From Opitutales bacterium (GTDB lineage Bacteria > Verrucomicrobiota > Verrucomicrobiia > Opitutales > JAFGAQ01): a stretch of DNA of 34,648 bases. Every line of letters starts with the position of its first letter. Positions within the stretch are counted from its first letter, which is position 1. The position numbers were made by a program, and so were the translations under genes. Shown piece by piece: positions 1 to 8,031 of this stretch. The stretch is from assembly GCA_022361075.1 (NCBI GenBank), contig JAKSBQ010000197.1:1-34648 (forward strand). Direction: 5' to 3'. The notes under the pieces were generated by a model. That model was given only the letters and a program-made list of their open reading frames with translations, had not been told where the DNA came from and searched no databases.

Positions 1-126
1 CAACTCTTCAATCGACGCAACGTTTCGCGCACACCCTGTGATGCAGTGGCCAAGTTTTAGCAACTCAAGGGTCAGGGCGCGCCCTATTCCTTTACTCACT
101 CCGGAGATAACGACATGCTTATTCAT
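1..126 (-). CDS. Short-chain dehydrogenase/reductase, N-terminal fragment (cut by window edge)
   Basis: Reading the minus strand from ATG at 126 gives 42 uninterrupted codons to the window edge. The peptide begins MNKHVVISGVSKGIGRAL, the first strand and glycine-rich NAD(P)-binding turn of a classical SDR (the TGxxxGIG motif, here SGVSKGIG at about residues 8-15). A Rossmann beta-alpha-beta start follows. Its start overlaps the stop of the upstream serine hydrolase by 8 nt (ATGAATAA), so the two are probably co-transcribed with coupled translation. The substrate cannot be inferred because the catalytic YxxxK part lies outside the window. The family is clear; the specific function is unknown. 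Confidence 0.8.
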   Translation of the reverse strand, partial: MNKHVVISGVSKGIGRALTLELLKLGHCITGCARNVASIEEL

Positions 127-1492
127 TTTTTTCCTTTTTGAAGAGGAATGATCCTCCTCCTTGCAGTAGCGTGAATTGATCGTAATTGATGCCCGAATCA
201 GCCTCTTTGAACTTGATTGTGATTCCTCCTTGCTCGAACCTGAACTCAGTTTTCGAAAAACTAGTCAGTGGAAATGCACTTTGACCTGTCGCCTGAGCTT
301 TTAGTCCGTTTTTCCCTTCAAAAATCTTAATCTTGAGTGGTAGCTGCTGAGAAGCAAAAACACCGCAATATGAAGCATAGTCAACATCCTCCATTTCCAC
401 TGCTTTCACAGTAAAATCAGGAAATTCGTAAGACTTGCTGTTTACAATACTCAACACCCCAATGAGCACATCGTTGAAATTCATCGCGACTCCATTCGTA
501 AACACGGACACCACGTATCCTGTTTTTGGAAAGTATGCAGAATTGGACAAGAAGCCGTCGATCCCACCATTATGCCCAAACCCAAACTGCTTGTAGAAAG
601 GGAATGCGATCAATCCTTTCCCGATCTGAGCATTTTTTGGTATCATTAAATCCACGGTCTCCTTCTTGAGAAGGGTCTCCGTATTGAAGAGCGCTTCCAA
701 AAACTCATTTACATCATTTGGACAGGAAACCACGCTACCCGCGCCATGGGGAACGCTGAGATGAGTTTCCGGCATTTCCACCCATTCTCCATCCACCCAA
801 CGGTAGGATGAAGCTTCGTTGTCTCGAGGGTCGATCGGTTTGCCGACATAGGTGATGATCGTTTTCAAAGGAGTGACGATGCGATCATACAAAATCTGTT
901 CGTAGGGTTCGTCGGTGATCGATTCCAAGATGTAACCAAGCAAGACATAGTTGGTGTTGGAATACGCGGTGCGCTCCCCAGGTTCGAAATCGGAACCTAG
1001 CTTTCGAAGCCGCTTTAGCATCGATTCTCGGGTTTGCTCGTCCTGATAGTAACTTTGGTAGTCACTCTTGTTGGTCAAGTTTTCCAGCCCGCTTGTGTGG
1101 GAGAGTAAATGCTCAATTTCGATTTTGTCGGCATTTTTGATCTCAGGGTAGAACTCCATCAACTTCGAATCCATGGATAGCAACCCTTCTTCGACCAACT
1201 GCAAAATCATAACCGCCGTGTAAGTTTTTGTGATCGAACCGATGCGCATCACCGTTTGCTCATGGTTCGGTATGCGATGTTCAATCGAGGAGAACCCCAC
1301 CGACTTCTGATAAATCGCCTCGCCATTTTTGGAGACACTCACACTACCCATAAACTTATCGTTTTTAAACAGGTGATTCAGGTAGTCATCGAGTCGCTTT
1401 TGATCAAAACTGTCTCCTGCAACAAGATTTGAGAAGGGAGTTCCCAAAAAGAACAAGATCAGAGAGAATACTGAGAATAAACACTTTTTCAT
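119..1492 (-). CDS. Secreted class-C beta-lactamase-type serine hydrolase
   Basis: This 457-residue protein has an N-terminal hydrophobic signal sequence (about residues 3-25) and should act outside the cytoplasmic membrane. All three motifs of the class C beta-lactamase / penicillin-binding-protein-like family (PF00144) are visible. They are SITK at 86-89 (nucleophile Ser86, Lys89), YSN at 177-179, and HNGG at 307-310 in place of KTG. The HTSG motif near 132 is also typical. Members include esterases, D-aminopeptidases and peptidoglycan-modifying enzymes; true beta-lactamase activity is not implied. About 120 residues beyond the HNGG motif form a C-terminal extension, probably a small beta domain. 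The stop overlaps the start of the downstream SDR gene. The HI0933-type flavoprotein gene lies divergently upstream, across a 134-nt gap. Confidence 0.88.
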   Translation of the reverse strand: MKKCLFSVFSLILFFLGTPFSNLVAGDSFDQKRLDDYLNHLFKNDKFMGSVSVSKNGEAIYQKSVGFSSIEHRIPNHEQTVMRIGSITKTYTAVMILQLVEEGLLSMDSKLMEFYPEIKNADKIEIEHLLSHTSGLENLTNKSDYQSYYQDEQTRESMLKRLRKLGSDFEPGERTAYSNTNYVLLGYILESITDEPYEQILYDRIVTPLKTIITYVGKPIDPRDNEASSYRWVDGEWVEMPETHLSVPHGAGSVVSCPNDVNEFLEALFNTETLLKKETVDLMIPKNAQIGKGLIAFPFYKQFGFGHNGGIDGFLSNSAYFPKTGYVVSVFTNGVAMNFNDVLIGVLSIVNSKSYEFPDFTVKAVEMEDVDYASYCGVFASQQLPLKIKIFEGKNGLKAQATGQSAFPLTSFSKTEFRFEQGGITIKFKEADSGINYDQFTLLQGGGSFLFKKEKNE

Positions 1493-1626
1493 GATGACAA
1501 AATGAACATTGGCAGGCTTCAGATATTCATGGATAACAAATTTTTTATTTCAATGCTCTTTGTGCATTCTTTGGATAGAAAACGAATCCAATCGTTCGAT
1601 GAAGAATCGTGTAACTTCATGACACC

Positions 1627-2865
1627 ATGGCCCGGTCCGACACAGATCTCAAAATAGCCGTAGTGGGTGCCGGCGCGGCAGGAGTTTTTGCGGCAATCCA
1701 CGCTGCTGATTCCAACCCCAAAAATACCGTCGTCGTATTTGAGAAAACACGACGCTGTCTGTCCAAAGTCAAAATCTCCGGAGGAGGACGTTGCAATGTC
1801 ACCCACGCCTGCTTCGACCCGAGGGAGCTCGTCCAAAATTATCCCAGAGGATCCAGGGAACTGCTAGGTGCCTTTTATACCTGGCAACCTGAAGATACAA
1901 TCCAGTGGTTTAAAGGACGAGGTGTGGTCTTAAAAACAGAGGTCGATGGCAGAATGTTCCCAATCACCGATAATTCCCAAACCATCATCGATACTCTTTT
2001 GGACACGGCTTCAGGGCTCGGTGTGAAAATAAAAACCGGGCATGAAGTAAACGAACTTCGGGTGACTCAAAGCGGTGGATTTCAACTGTTACTCAAAAAC
2101 GCAGAGGTTCTTCACTTTGATAAAGTGATCATCACCTCCGGCGGAGGTTCAGCTTCCGGCGGACTAAAGTTTGCAAAAGAACTTGGTCATCAAATCACCG
2201 AATTAGTTCCCTCTCTCTTCACTTTCTGCATTAATGATTCAAGAATTGAAGGTCTACAGGGGCTTTCCGTTCCTGCAGCGACAATAACATGTGGAAAGAT
2301 TCGCGACTCACAAACCGGCCCCGTCCTGATCACCCACTGGGGGCTAAGTGGCCCGGGCATTCTCAAACTATCAGCCTGGGGCGCAAAAGAACTCGCTGCG
2401 TGCGGTTACCGATTCGAAATCACGATTAACTGGCTCGGTGACAAGAACCAAGACTGGGTGATCAAAAAAATCGATTTTCTAAGGCAAACCGCTGGAAAGA
2501 AATCACTGTTTGCCTCTTCTCCTTTCGAACTACCCAAACGGCTTTGGGAAAGTCTGCTTGTTTACTGCGGGATCGAAAAACAAATACAATGGTCCCAGTT
2601 GTCACGAGTAGCGACTATGCGTCTCGTGAATGAACTGATCCATGGCAACTACCAGGTCACAGGGAAAAGTACCAACAAGGACGAATTTGTGACCTGTGGT
2701 GGAGTGCCTTTGCACGAGGTCGACCTCCGAACGATGGAAAGCAAAATCGTCCCCGGATTGCATTTTGCCGGCGAAGTGCTCGATATCGACGGAATCACGG
2801 GAGGTTTCAACTTCCAGGCAGCCTGGACAACTGGCTACCTGGCAGGTCAGAACTCAGCTCACTAA
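1627..2865 (+). CDS. HI0933/YhiN-family FAD-dependent oxidoreductase
   Basis: This 412-residue protein is a full-length member of the HI0933 flavoprotein family (PF03486; YhiN/BaiN-like). An N-terminal dinucleotide-binding motif, VVGAGAAG, lies at about residues 12-19. It is followed by the family signature ISGGGRCNVTHA near residue 55 and ends with the second FAD-contact region, HFAGEVLDIDGITGGFNFQ. No signal peptide or membrane segment is seen, so it is cytoplasmic. The physiological substrate of most members is unknown; BaiN reduces bile-acid intermediates, but that should not be assumed here. It stands alone on the plus strand, and its stop overlaps the stop of the convergent lemA gene by a few bases. 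Confidence 0.9.
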   Translation: MARSDTDLKIAVVGAGAAGVFAAIHAADSNPKNTVVVFEKTRRCLSKVKISGGGRCNVTHACFDPRELVQNYPRGSRELLGAFYTWQPEDTIQWFKGRGVVLKTEVDGRMFPITDNSQTIIDTLLDTASGLGVKIKTGHEVNELRVTQSGGFQLLLKNAEVLHFDKVIITSGGGSASGGLKFAKELGHQITELVPSLFTFCINDSRIEGLQGLSVPAATITCGKIRDSQTGPVLITHWGLSGPGILKLSAWGAKELAACGYRFEITINWLGDKNQDWVIKKIDFLRQTAGKKSLFASSPFELPKRLWESLLVYCGIEKQIQWSQLSRVATMRLVNELIHGNYQVTGKSTNKDEFVTCGGVPLHEVDLRTMESKIVPGLHFAGEVLDIDGITGGFNFQAAWTTGYLAGQNSAH

Positions 2866-3461
2866 AATTCAACCGTAGGAGCTTCTGCAGCGGCTGATGC
2901 GGCTTCAAAATACTCATCTCTCACCGAAAACCCCATTATATTCTGAGGGAACTGCCTGACGAAGGAGTTGTAACCCCGAAGCGCTTCATTGTAACGGCGT
3001 CGTTCAACCGAAAGACGGTTCTCTGTACCCTCAAGTTGCGACTGCAAGGATAGAAAATTCGTATTGCTCTTTAGCTGAGGATAATTTTCAGCAACAAGCA
3101 TCAATCGACCCAACGCACCCTCCATTTGGGATGCGGCAGCAGCCTTTTGAGACGTGGTCCTTGCTTCACCCCACTGCGACCTCAATCGGGTCACCTCTGT
3201 TAGAATTTCTTTCTCCTGTTCAGCAAATCCTTTCACCGTATTTACCAAATTGGGGATCAAGTCGTAGCGACGCTGCAGTCCAGTCTCTACCTGAGCCCAC
3301 GCTGTATTCACGTTTTCATCCAAAACCTGAACTTTGTTGTACTTTCCTACAAATACGCTGAAGACGATGATTCCGATTAGCAGCATTACTCCGAGGACAG
3401 CAAGTAGCACCCAAAGAGCAGAGCCCTTTTTACCATGAGATCGATTGGTCCAAATGTTCAT
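2862..3461 (-). CDS. LemA family membrane protein
   Basis: This 199-residue protein has one N-terminal transmembrane helix at about residues 15-38, then the LemA signature. The signature region runs from YNKVQVLDENVNTAW through RRYDLIPNLVNTVKGFA to a heptad-rich helical body containing ENYPQLKSNTNFLSLQ. The C-terminus carries the typical YNSFVRQFPQNIMG segment. LemA proteins (PF04011) are envelope proteins with an extracytoplasmic helical bundle and no agreed function. They very often neighbour TPM-domain proteins, as here. It is the last gene of a minus-strand cluster after the TPM gene and a small nucleotidyltransferase-like gene (23-nt gap to the latter), so co-expression is likely. Confidence 0.92.
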   Translation of the reverse strand: MNIWTNRSHGKKGSALWVLLAVLGVMLLIGIIVFSVFVGKYNKVQVLDENVNTAWAQVETGLQRRYDLIPNLVNTVKGFAEQEKEILTEVTRLRSQWGEARTTSQKAAAASQMEGALGRLMLVAENYPQLKSNTNFLSLQSQLEGTENRLSVERRRYNEALRGYNSFVRQFPQNIMGFSVRDEYFEAASAAAEAPTVEF

Positions 3462-3484
3462 ACGCTTAAAATTAGGGTTTTAAA

Positions 3485-4192
3485 TTAGTGTTGATCGATG
3501 AAATCTGAGATCTGCTCAAGAATGCCTAAATATTGATCGAATAATTTCTTGAGCTCCTCCTTATTCGGCTTCAAGGAACCGCTGCGAAGTTGGCTGATCG
3601 ATGAAAGCACACCCGTTTCGAAAGAAATCTTTTCATTCAATACGGATAGAATTTCCTCATCTGACGAATCCTTATTCCCACCCAGCAAGAGATTCAGTGC
3701 CCGAAACAAAGGCTCCATCGATACGACAGAATAATCTAAAATCCTCCCAAGTCCTTTAGCATTCCCTTCAACCGAGAGATACGCTTCACGAAGCTGCAGC
3801 AGTTTGCCCTTAAACTCGGTTTCAAGCTGCAAGCGTAAGTTATCTTTGGAGACCTCCAATCTCTCGGTAACATCTTCACCGAACAAAACTTCATGGTGCT
3901 CAAGGACATCAATACACTCGATCGGAAAAATATCACTGGACTGTAAAAACCGCTCCACCGTGAAAATTTTAGGGAGTGGATGACTCTTCTTTCTCCAGTT
4001 TTTGATCGCCCCCTGGATTTGATCCAAATGCGTGGACTTCAACTCATTGAAGAGGACAAGTAGCTGCAGCTCCTCGGGTCGAACATTGTCGGATCTTCGG
4101 CAAGCAGCACCGTAAAGAATGACCGCTTTTAGATTTTCGCCCGCTGTGGCTTTCAGTTTTTCAACAAATGCTTCTAAAGATTCTTTTTTCAT
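3485..4192 (-). CDS. Degenerate nucleotidyltransferase-like protein of the LemA/TPM cluster
   Basis: This 235-residue soluble protein is of uncertain function. Residues about 20-50 (LKAVILYGAACRR followed by EELQLLVLFNEL) match the fold of minimal nucleotidyltransferases, where GSxARG is followed by SDxDLLV. Here the serine of GS is Ala, and the DxD metal ligands are replaced by Glu-Glu-Leu-Gln, so catalytic activity is doubtful. The C-terminal half is helical and may resemble HEPN-like or substrate-binding helices. It sits 17 nt downstream of the TPM gene and 23 nt upstream of lemA on the same strand, so it probably works with them. The nucleotidyltransferase relation is an inference from motif pattern only. 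Confidence 0.6.
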   Translation of the reverse strand: MKKESLEAFVEKLKATAGENLKAVILYGAACRRSDNVRPEELQLLVLFNELKSTHLDQIQGAIKNWRKKSHPLPKIFTVERFLQSSDIFPIECIDVLEHHEVLFGEDVTERLEVSKDNLRLQLETEFKGKLLQLREAYLSVEGNAKGLGRILDYSVVSMEPLFRALNLLLGGNKDSSDEEILSVLNEKISFETGVLSSISQLRSGSLKPNKEELKKLFDQYLGILEQISDFIDQH

Positions 4193-4209
4193 AATTATTC
4201 CAAAAATGC

Positions 4210-5043
4210 TTACCAGCCTCCACTGGCACCTCCGCCACCCGAGAATCCGCCTCCGAATCCGCCGAAACCACCTCCCGAAGAACCGCCAAAACCACCACGA
4301 GAACCGCTACCAAAACCACCACTCATCAAAATGAAAGGCGCAGCTCTGGAAAGTCGTCTGCCTCTTCTGCCACGGCGACCTCCGCCAATCATTGATACAA
4401 CAATGAAAATGATGATGAAAATAAGCTCTCCAAAATTTGAAGAACCAGAGGATTTTCTCTTGCCAGGAGTGTAAGACCTTGAGCCCTGAACGGTCTTTCC
4501 TTCCGCTTCGGCAATAATCCCCACGATCGATCTCGTCACCTCAACAATGCCCGCACTGAACTGACCCTGCCTGAATCTGGGTGTCGCCACATCTCTGATG
4601 AGCGAACTCGCGATGACATCCGTAAGGATCGGCTCAGTTCCGTATCCCGTTTCGATACGCATTTTTCGGTCTTCGAGAGCCACAAGAAACAGGACTCCTT
4701 TGTTGTCGGGTTTTGTCCCGATTCCCCATTTCTCGTATAGCCGATTCGTAAAATCATCGATCTGGCCACCCCTCATAGAAGGAATCGTTACCACAACCAC
4801 GGCAGTATCGAGACTCCGCTCAGCATCTACCAAAAATCGTTCAAGAACAGTTTCCTCTTGTGCTGTAATAACACCGCCGAAGTCGTGAACTGCACGAGTT
4901 TCGTCATGTGGGAGGGTTTCCCAATACTCCTTACCGATGAGGACTGAGCTGAAAACAATAAGGAGAAGAACAATACCTCCAAAAACTCTTCGAAAAGTGC
5001 TAATGTTTGCAAATGAAAGCATGCTAAGAAAGTTGGATGTCAC
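4210..5043 (-). CDS. TPM-domain (YgcG-like) membrane protein with Gly-rich tail
   Basis: The 277-residue reading has a transmembrane segment at about 21-37 and then a TPM domain (PF04536) at about 50-175. Recognisable TPM pieces are HDFGGVITAQEE, DTAVVVVTIPS, the NKGVLFLVALEDRKMRIETGYG region and FRQGQFSAGI. A second hydrophobic helix lies at about 206-220, followed by a basic RRGRRGRR patch. The tail is almost pure Gly/Ser/Phe and ends GGGGASGGW, a common ending in this family. The longest reading starts with GTG at 5043; ATG at 5022 (residue 8) is equally possible, and neither has a convincing ribosome-binding site. Family roles proposed elsewhere include photosystem repair and acid phosphatase activity. 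Here it probably forms an envelope module with LemA. Confidence 0.9.
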   Translation of the reverse strand: MTSNFLSMLSFANISTFRRVFGGIVLLLIVFSSVLIGKEYWETLPHDETRAVHDFGGVITAQEETVLERFLVDAERSLDTAVVVVTIPSMRGGQIDDFTNRLYEKWGIGTKPDNKGVLFLVALEDRKMRIETGYGTEPILTDVIASSLIRDVATPRFRQGQFSAGIVEVTRSIVGIIAEAEGKTVQGSRSYTPGKRKSSGSSNFGELIFIIIFIVVSMIGGGRRGRRGRRLSRAAPFILMSGGFGSGSRGGFGGSSGGGFGGFGGGFSGGGGASGGW

Positions 5044-5088
5044 TGGAGTATTAAACTTTGATTAGTTCAAATCATTCGAAATAGAAAC

Positions 5089-5117
5089 AAAAAAGACCAC
5101 TCGAGCAACGAGTGGCC
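5089..5117 (-). terminator. Rho-independent terminator after the Pmp3/YqaE gene
   Basis: On the minus strand a 7-bp perfect stem (CCACTCG / CGAGTGG, plus-strand arms 5097-5103 and 5109-5115) with a 5-nt loop is followed within 2 nt by six T residues (5094 to 5089). It lies about 30 nt beyond the stop of the small membrane-protein gene. It therefore should end that transcript before the TPM gene, which would need its own promoter between 5044 and 5088. Confidence 0.75.
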
Positions 5118-5147
5118 TTCAAAAAACCAATAAGATAGGATCTCAGG

Positions 5148-5306
5148 TTATTTCTTAGAGCAAACCCAAAATCCGTGGATCACTCCTGGAAGCCAAAAGA
5201 TCAGGGTAAGAATCAGATTGATGATGAAATCCACACCAAGTCCTTTTTTCAATAGAACTGCAACCGGTGGGATCAAGATGCATAGAATGATAGTAAGGAT
5301 ACTCAT
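5148..5306 (-). CDS. Pmp3/YqaE (UPF0057) family small membrane protein
   Basis: Translating the minus strand from ATG at 5306 gives 52 residues starting MSILTIILCILIPPVAVLL. After a KKGLGVDFIIN turn, a second hydrophobic helix with LTLIFWLPGVIHGFWV follows, and then the stop TAA. Two transmembrane helices, the PP in helix one and the LPGxIHxxW motif in helix two are the hallmarks of Pmp3/YqaE (PF01679). Family members affect membrane potential and salt or stress tolerance in yeast and plants; the bacterial role is less clear. The gene is monocistronic by appearance: it has its own terminator 30 nt downstream, and a 188-nt intergenic region upstream is shared with the divergent amidase gene. 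Confidence 0.9.
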   Translation of the reverse strand: MSILTIILCILIPPVAVLLKKGLGVDFIINLILTLIFWLPGVIHGFWVCSKK

Positions 5307-5494
5307 AGTGCGTAAGGACTTAACGAATTTTTCACGAATTACAACCGTCGATTAAAATCTCTAAACTTGGGTTCTGAGGAGAAAATCCATCATAATTTCG
5401 CTTTCATCTATTCAACTTTCGCAGAAGAGGTTATGTTCAATTGCTTGAATTTCACTCACTCAACCGTTTAACTACCCAACATATCCACTGATTT

Positions 5495-6199
5495 ATGAAT
5501 CCGGTTGATCGTCGAAAATTTCTGTTCCAGCTCGCAGGGGTGCTATGTGCGACTCCCTTAATCTTGGCGGCTGATGATAGGATTTACGTGGTGCGCAAAG
5601 GTGATACCCTGACTCACATCGCAAAAAGATACGGTGTTACGGTAAAAGATCTCCAGCGAACGAATGGATTAAGAGGTAGCTTAATCAAAGTCGGGCAACG
5701 ACTGAGAATCCCCTCATCTGCAAGCATGATCCAACCAATCATTTCCGCCACCTCGCGTATCAAGGTTAATCGTTCCAAATGGAAATACATCGTCGCCCAC
5801 CACAGCGCAACCAGCCAGGGTAGCGCAGCTAGTTTCGACAAAGTGGATCGCCGACATGGAATGAAAAACGGACTCGCCTATCACTTTGTCATTGGGAACG
5901 GCAAAGGAACTCCCGATGGAGTGATCGAAATGGGCTCTCGGTGGAAGAAACAGTTGCATGGAGGTCACGTCAGCAAATGGGAATTTAACGACCACGGCAT
6001 CGGAATTTGCCTCGTTGGAAACTTCGAAAAAACACGCCCGACTTCCAAACAACTCGCCTCGTTCAAATCACTAGTGACCTACTTGGGCGACAACCTGCTA
6101 AGGGAGCGGTACAAATTTTACGTCCACAAAGAAATCAACGCCACACTCTGTCCGGGCAGATATTTTCCAACTCAGGCGATGCACAAATTGTTCGGGTAA
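5495..6199 (+). CDS. Tat-exported LysM / N-acetylmuramoyl-L-alanine amidase (PGRP-like)
   Basis: This 234-residue protein starts with a twin-arginine signal (DRRKFLFQLAG, residues 5-15, then a hydrophobic stretch to about 26). A single LysM peptidoglycan-binding domain covers about residues 31-73 (YVVRKGDTLTHIAKRYGV to GQRLRIP). An amidase_2/PGRP domain covers about 96-226. Likely zinc ligands are a His of VAHHSAT (102/103), His211 (YVHKEINATLCPG) and Cys219. The conserved GIGICLVGNF strand is present. It should cleave the MurNAc-L-Ala bond in periplasmic peptidoglycan. An M14 peptidase gene starts 20 nt downstream, so the two probably form an operon for muropeptide breakdown. Confidence 0.92.
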   Translation: MNPVDRRKFLFQLAGVLCATPLILAADDRIYVVRKGDTLTHIAKRYGVTVKDLQRTNGLRGSLIKVGQRLRIPSSASMIQPIISATSRIKVNRSKWKYIVAHHSATSQGSAASFDKVDRRHGMKNGLAYHFVIGNGKGTPDGVIEMGSRWKKQLHGGHVSKWEFNDHGIGICLVGNFEKTRPTSKQLASFKSLVTYLGDNLLRERYKFYVHKEINATLCPGRYFPTQAMHKLFG

Positions 6200-6219
6200 C
6201 TCCCAGCCTGGAAACAGAG

Positions 6220-6999
6220 ATGAGTTACACGGGCGAAACAATCGATCCAGGCCAACTGCTGGACAAAATCCGCGAAGAATCCGCCAAACGGGGCTTTCAA
6301 ACCATCCGGATCGCAAGAGTCGGAGGTTACCCGATTTACATTTTGAAAAGGGCTGGAGGCTCAAAAAACTCCAAAAGAGTTTACCTGTCAGCAGGTGTTC
6401 ACGGAGATGAACCCGCCCCACCTTTGACAATTTTGAAAATGCTGGAGGAGAATGCGTTGCAACCAGATGTAGACTGGACCATCGTGCCGATGTTGAATCC
6501 GACGGGATTTAAAAACAACACAAGGGAAAATGCAGACGGAATTGATCTGAATAGGGATTTTAGAAACTCGAAAGCCAAGGAAACCCGAGCCCTCATCGAA
6601 TTTCTCGATCGTGAAGATCCATTTGGGTTGAGCATGCTTCTTCACGAAGACTGGGAATCACAGGGTTTTTATCTTTATCAGATTCCATTGGAAAATGCCA
6701 ACGAGGTAGCGAAATACATGATCAGGAGAGTGGCTGAAGTGATTCCGATTGACCTTCAAGAAGATATCGACGGCATGCCGGCCACGGGTGGGATCATCCA
6801 ACCCAACCCCAATGATCTCACAGTGGACCCCAAGCTGGAGGGTAACTGGCCTGAAGCGTTTTACATCTATTATCGAAAAATGGCCAAACTCCAGTTTACA
6901 GTGGAATCTCCCAGCGCATTTCCAATGAAAGACCGGGTTAAAGCCTTACACACTGCCCTCGAAGCAAGCTTTGTAGAGGTTAGAAACTTACATCGCTAA
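6220..6999 (+). CDS. M14-family zinc peptidase, MpaA-like (murein peptide amidase candidate)
   Basis: The preferred start is ATG at 6220 (GGA-containing purine stretch about 10 nt upstream), giving 259 residues. An open frame extends upstream to 6007, but that part only reads across the amidase gene. M14 metallopeptidase features are the HGDE zinc motif (His61, Glu64), the substrate-binding Asn-Arg in DLNRDF (111-112), the third zinc ligand His142 (LLHEDW) and the general base Glu229 (QFTVESPS). There is no signal peptide. Size and motifs fit MpaA-type gamma-D-Glu-meso-DAP amidases, which degrade imported murein tripeptides. The preceding amidase gene supports a peptidoglycan-recycling role. 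A more general carboxypeptidase or succinylglutamate-desuccinylase-like enzyme is the alternative. Confidence 0.85.
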   Translation: MSYTGETIDPGQLLDKIREESAKRGFQTIRIARVGGYPIYILKRAGGSKNSKRVYLSAGVHGDEPAPPLTILKMLEENALQPDVDWTIVPMLNPTGFKNNTRENADGIDLNRDFRNSKAKETRALIEFLDREDPFGLSMLLHEDWESQGFYLYQIPLENANEVAKYMIRRVAEVIPIDLQEDIDGMPATGGIIQPNPNDLTVDPKLEGNWPEAFYIYYRKMAKLQFTVESPSAFPMKDRVKALHTALEASFVEVRNLHR

Positions 7000-7546
7000 A
7001 CTTAATCGCGCCACGCTTCATTCTCATTAGGTAATAACGCTCTCTGGCAAAAGTTCTCTTGGTTGCATTATCGTTAAAATCGATGTTTTCGTAGATTCGA
7101 TTAAACATTCTCAGCTTTTTCTCGTAATAGCGATCCATCGCATACATACGAGCTATTTCTGCCCTGGATTTACCAAAGAGTGGTAAGCTAATAGGGTTCA
7201 AAACCGAATCAAGTGTAGTCCAATAATCGTCTATCTCCGACTCAAAACCTTTTGCCGTCATGAAGCGCTCGATATCTTTATCAAAATCCTCGGCTGCACG
7301 CTCTTCACTGGTTTGGTAAGGCGTGACAAAGAAAGGATCCAGGTCGATGATCGGCCCTTCAGGCTCATCAATTTTTCTCTCCACCGTCAGGTCGAACTCC
7401 ATGCCCTCGGAAATAATTGGCGAAAGATCGGATGGAGCAGAGAGGTCCTCCAGCTTAATTTCAACATCTGGCACGCCCTCAATAACATCGGCAAGCAAGC
7501 AGCAGGCAGGCCCGAGGAGACATAACAATCGCAGGAGAGTTTTCAT
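6980..7546 (-). CDS. Hypothetical exported protein
   Basis: This 188-residue protein is of unknown family. Residues 1-19 are a short signal peptide (basic start, Leu/Cys-rich core, probable cleavage after LLA before DVIEG). There is no proper lipobox despite two cysteines. The mature part is acidic at first (VEIKLEDLSAP, EGPIIDLDPFFVTPYQ) and then helical and basic. The segment PFFVTPYQ resembles short motifs in other Opitutia exported proteins, but I cannot assign it. Its 3' end overlaps the convergent M14 peptidase gene by 20 nt. The signal peptide and clean start favour a real gene. Confidence 0.65.
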   Translation of the reverse strand: MKTLLRLLCLLGPACCLLADVIEGVPDVEIKLEDLSAPSDLSPIISEGMEFDLTVERKIDEPEGPIIDLDPFFVTPYQTSEERAAEDFDKDIERFMTAKGFESEIDDYWTTLDSVLNPISLPLFGKSRAEIARMYAMDRYYEKKLRMFNRIYENIDFNDNATKRTFARERYYLMRMKRGAIKFSDVSF

Positions 7547-7620
7547 AAGGATTCATCAATTGGACAAATCCTCAGGATCCTTGTTCAAAATGAGTTCGTC
7601 TAAAATGATGGATATTTCAG

Positions 7621-7887
7621 CTAGATCCCTAGGCTACTCAAAAGAGACATCACTTGATTGAGAGCAGAAGTGATTCGCGGATGAGAAACCTCGAGTTCGG
7701 ACACCGAATCTTCAATATCGTTAAACAACTCCTTCAACGAACTGTCTTCAGTTGCATCCATTTGCGCCATGACCACATCTAACTTTTTCTCGAGCGACTC
7801 CAGTTCAGTCTTCTTCTCGCTGTCAGAGATACCTGCGATTTCATCTTTGATTTCCTGTAAGGTCGTTTTGATTTGATTCCTAGGCAT
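7621..7887 (-). CDS. DUF4404 family small protein
   Basis: This 88-residue, largely helical, acidic protein starts MPRNQIKTTLQEIKDEI. Its C-terminal block, LEVSHPRITSALNQVMSLLSSLGI (in two parts, LEVSHPRITSALN and QVMSLLSSLGI), matches the usual DUF4404 ending. Members are small cytoplasmic proteins of unknown role found in many proteobacteria and Verrucomicrobiota. It is preceded by the hypothetical exported protein gene on the same strand (74-nt gap) and faces the divergent ParA gene across 144 nt. No function can be assigned. Confidence 0.82.
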   Translation of the reverse strand: MPRNQIKTTLQEIKDEIAGISDSEKKTELESLEKKLDVVMAQMDATEDSSLKELFNDIEDSVSELEVSHPRITSALNQVMSLLSSLGI

Positions 7888-8031
7888 ATCATTAAATTTT
7901 GTTCAATTTCTAAACGATCACAACTTTATTGAGACAAATCCTAGGTGATCAGAATTGGCATGCGTAGCGATTAATGGTATAGTCGAATTTCAAAAATCCA
8001 GCCGTCAACAACCGCCCAACATTCCGCAAAA

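Noticed and set aside
6007-6219. N-terminal extension of the M14 peptidase reading
   Set aside because: It overlaps the amidase domain coding sequence and encodes no family sequence. The natural start is the ATG at 6220, 20 nt after the amidase stop.
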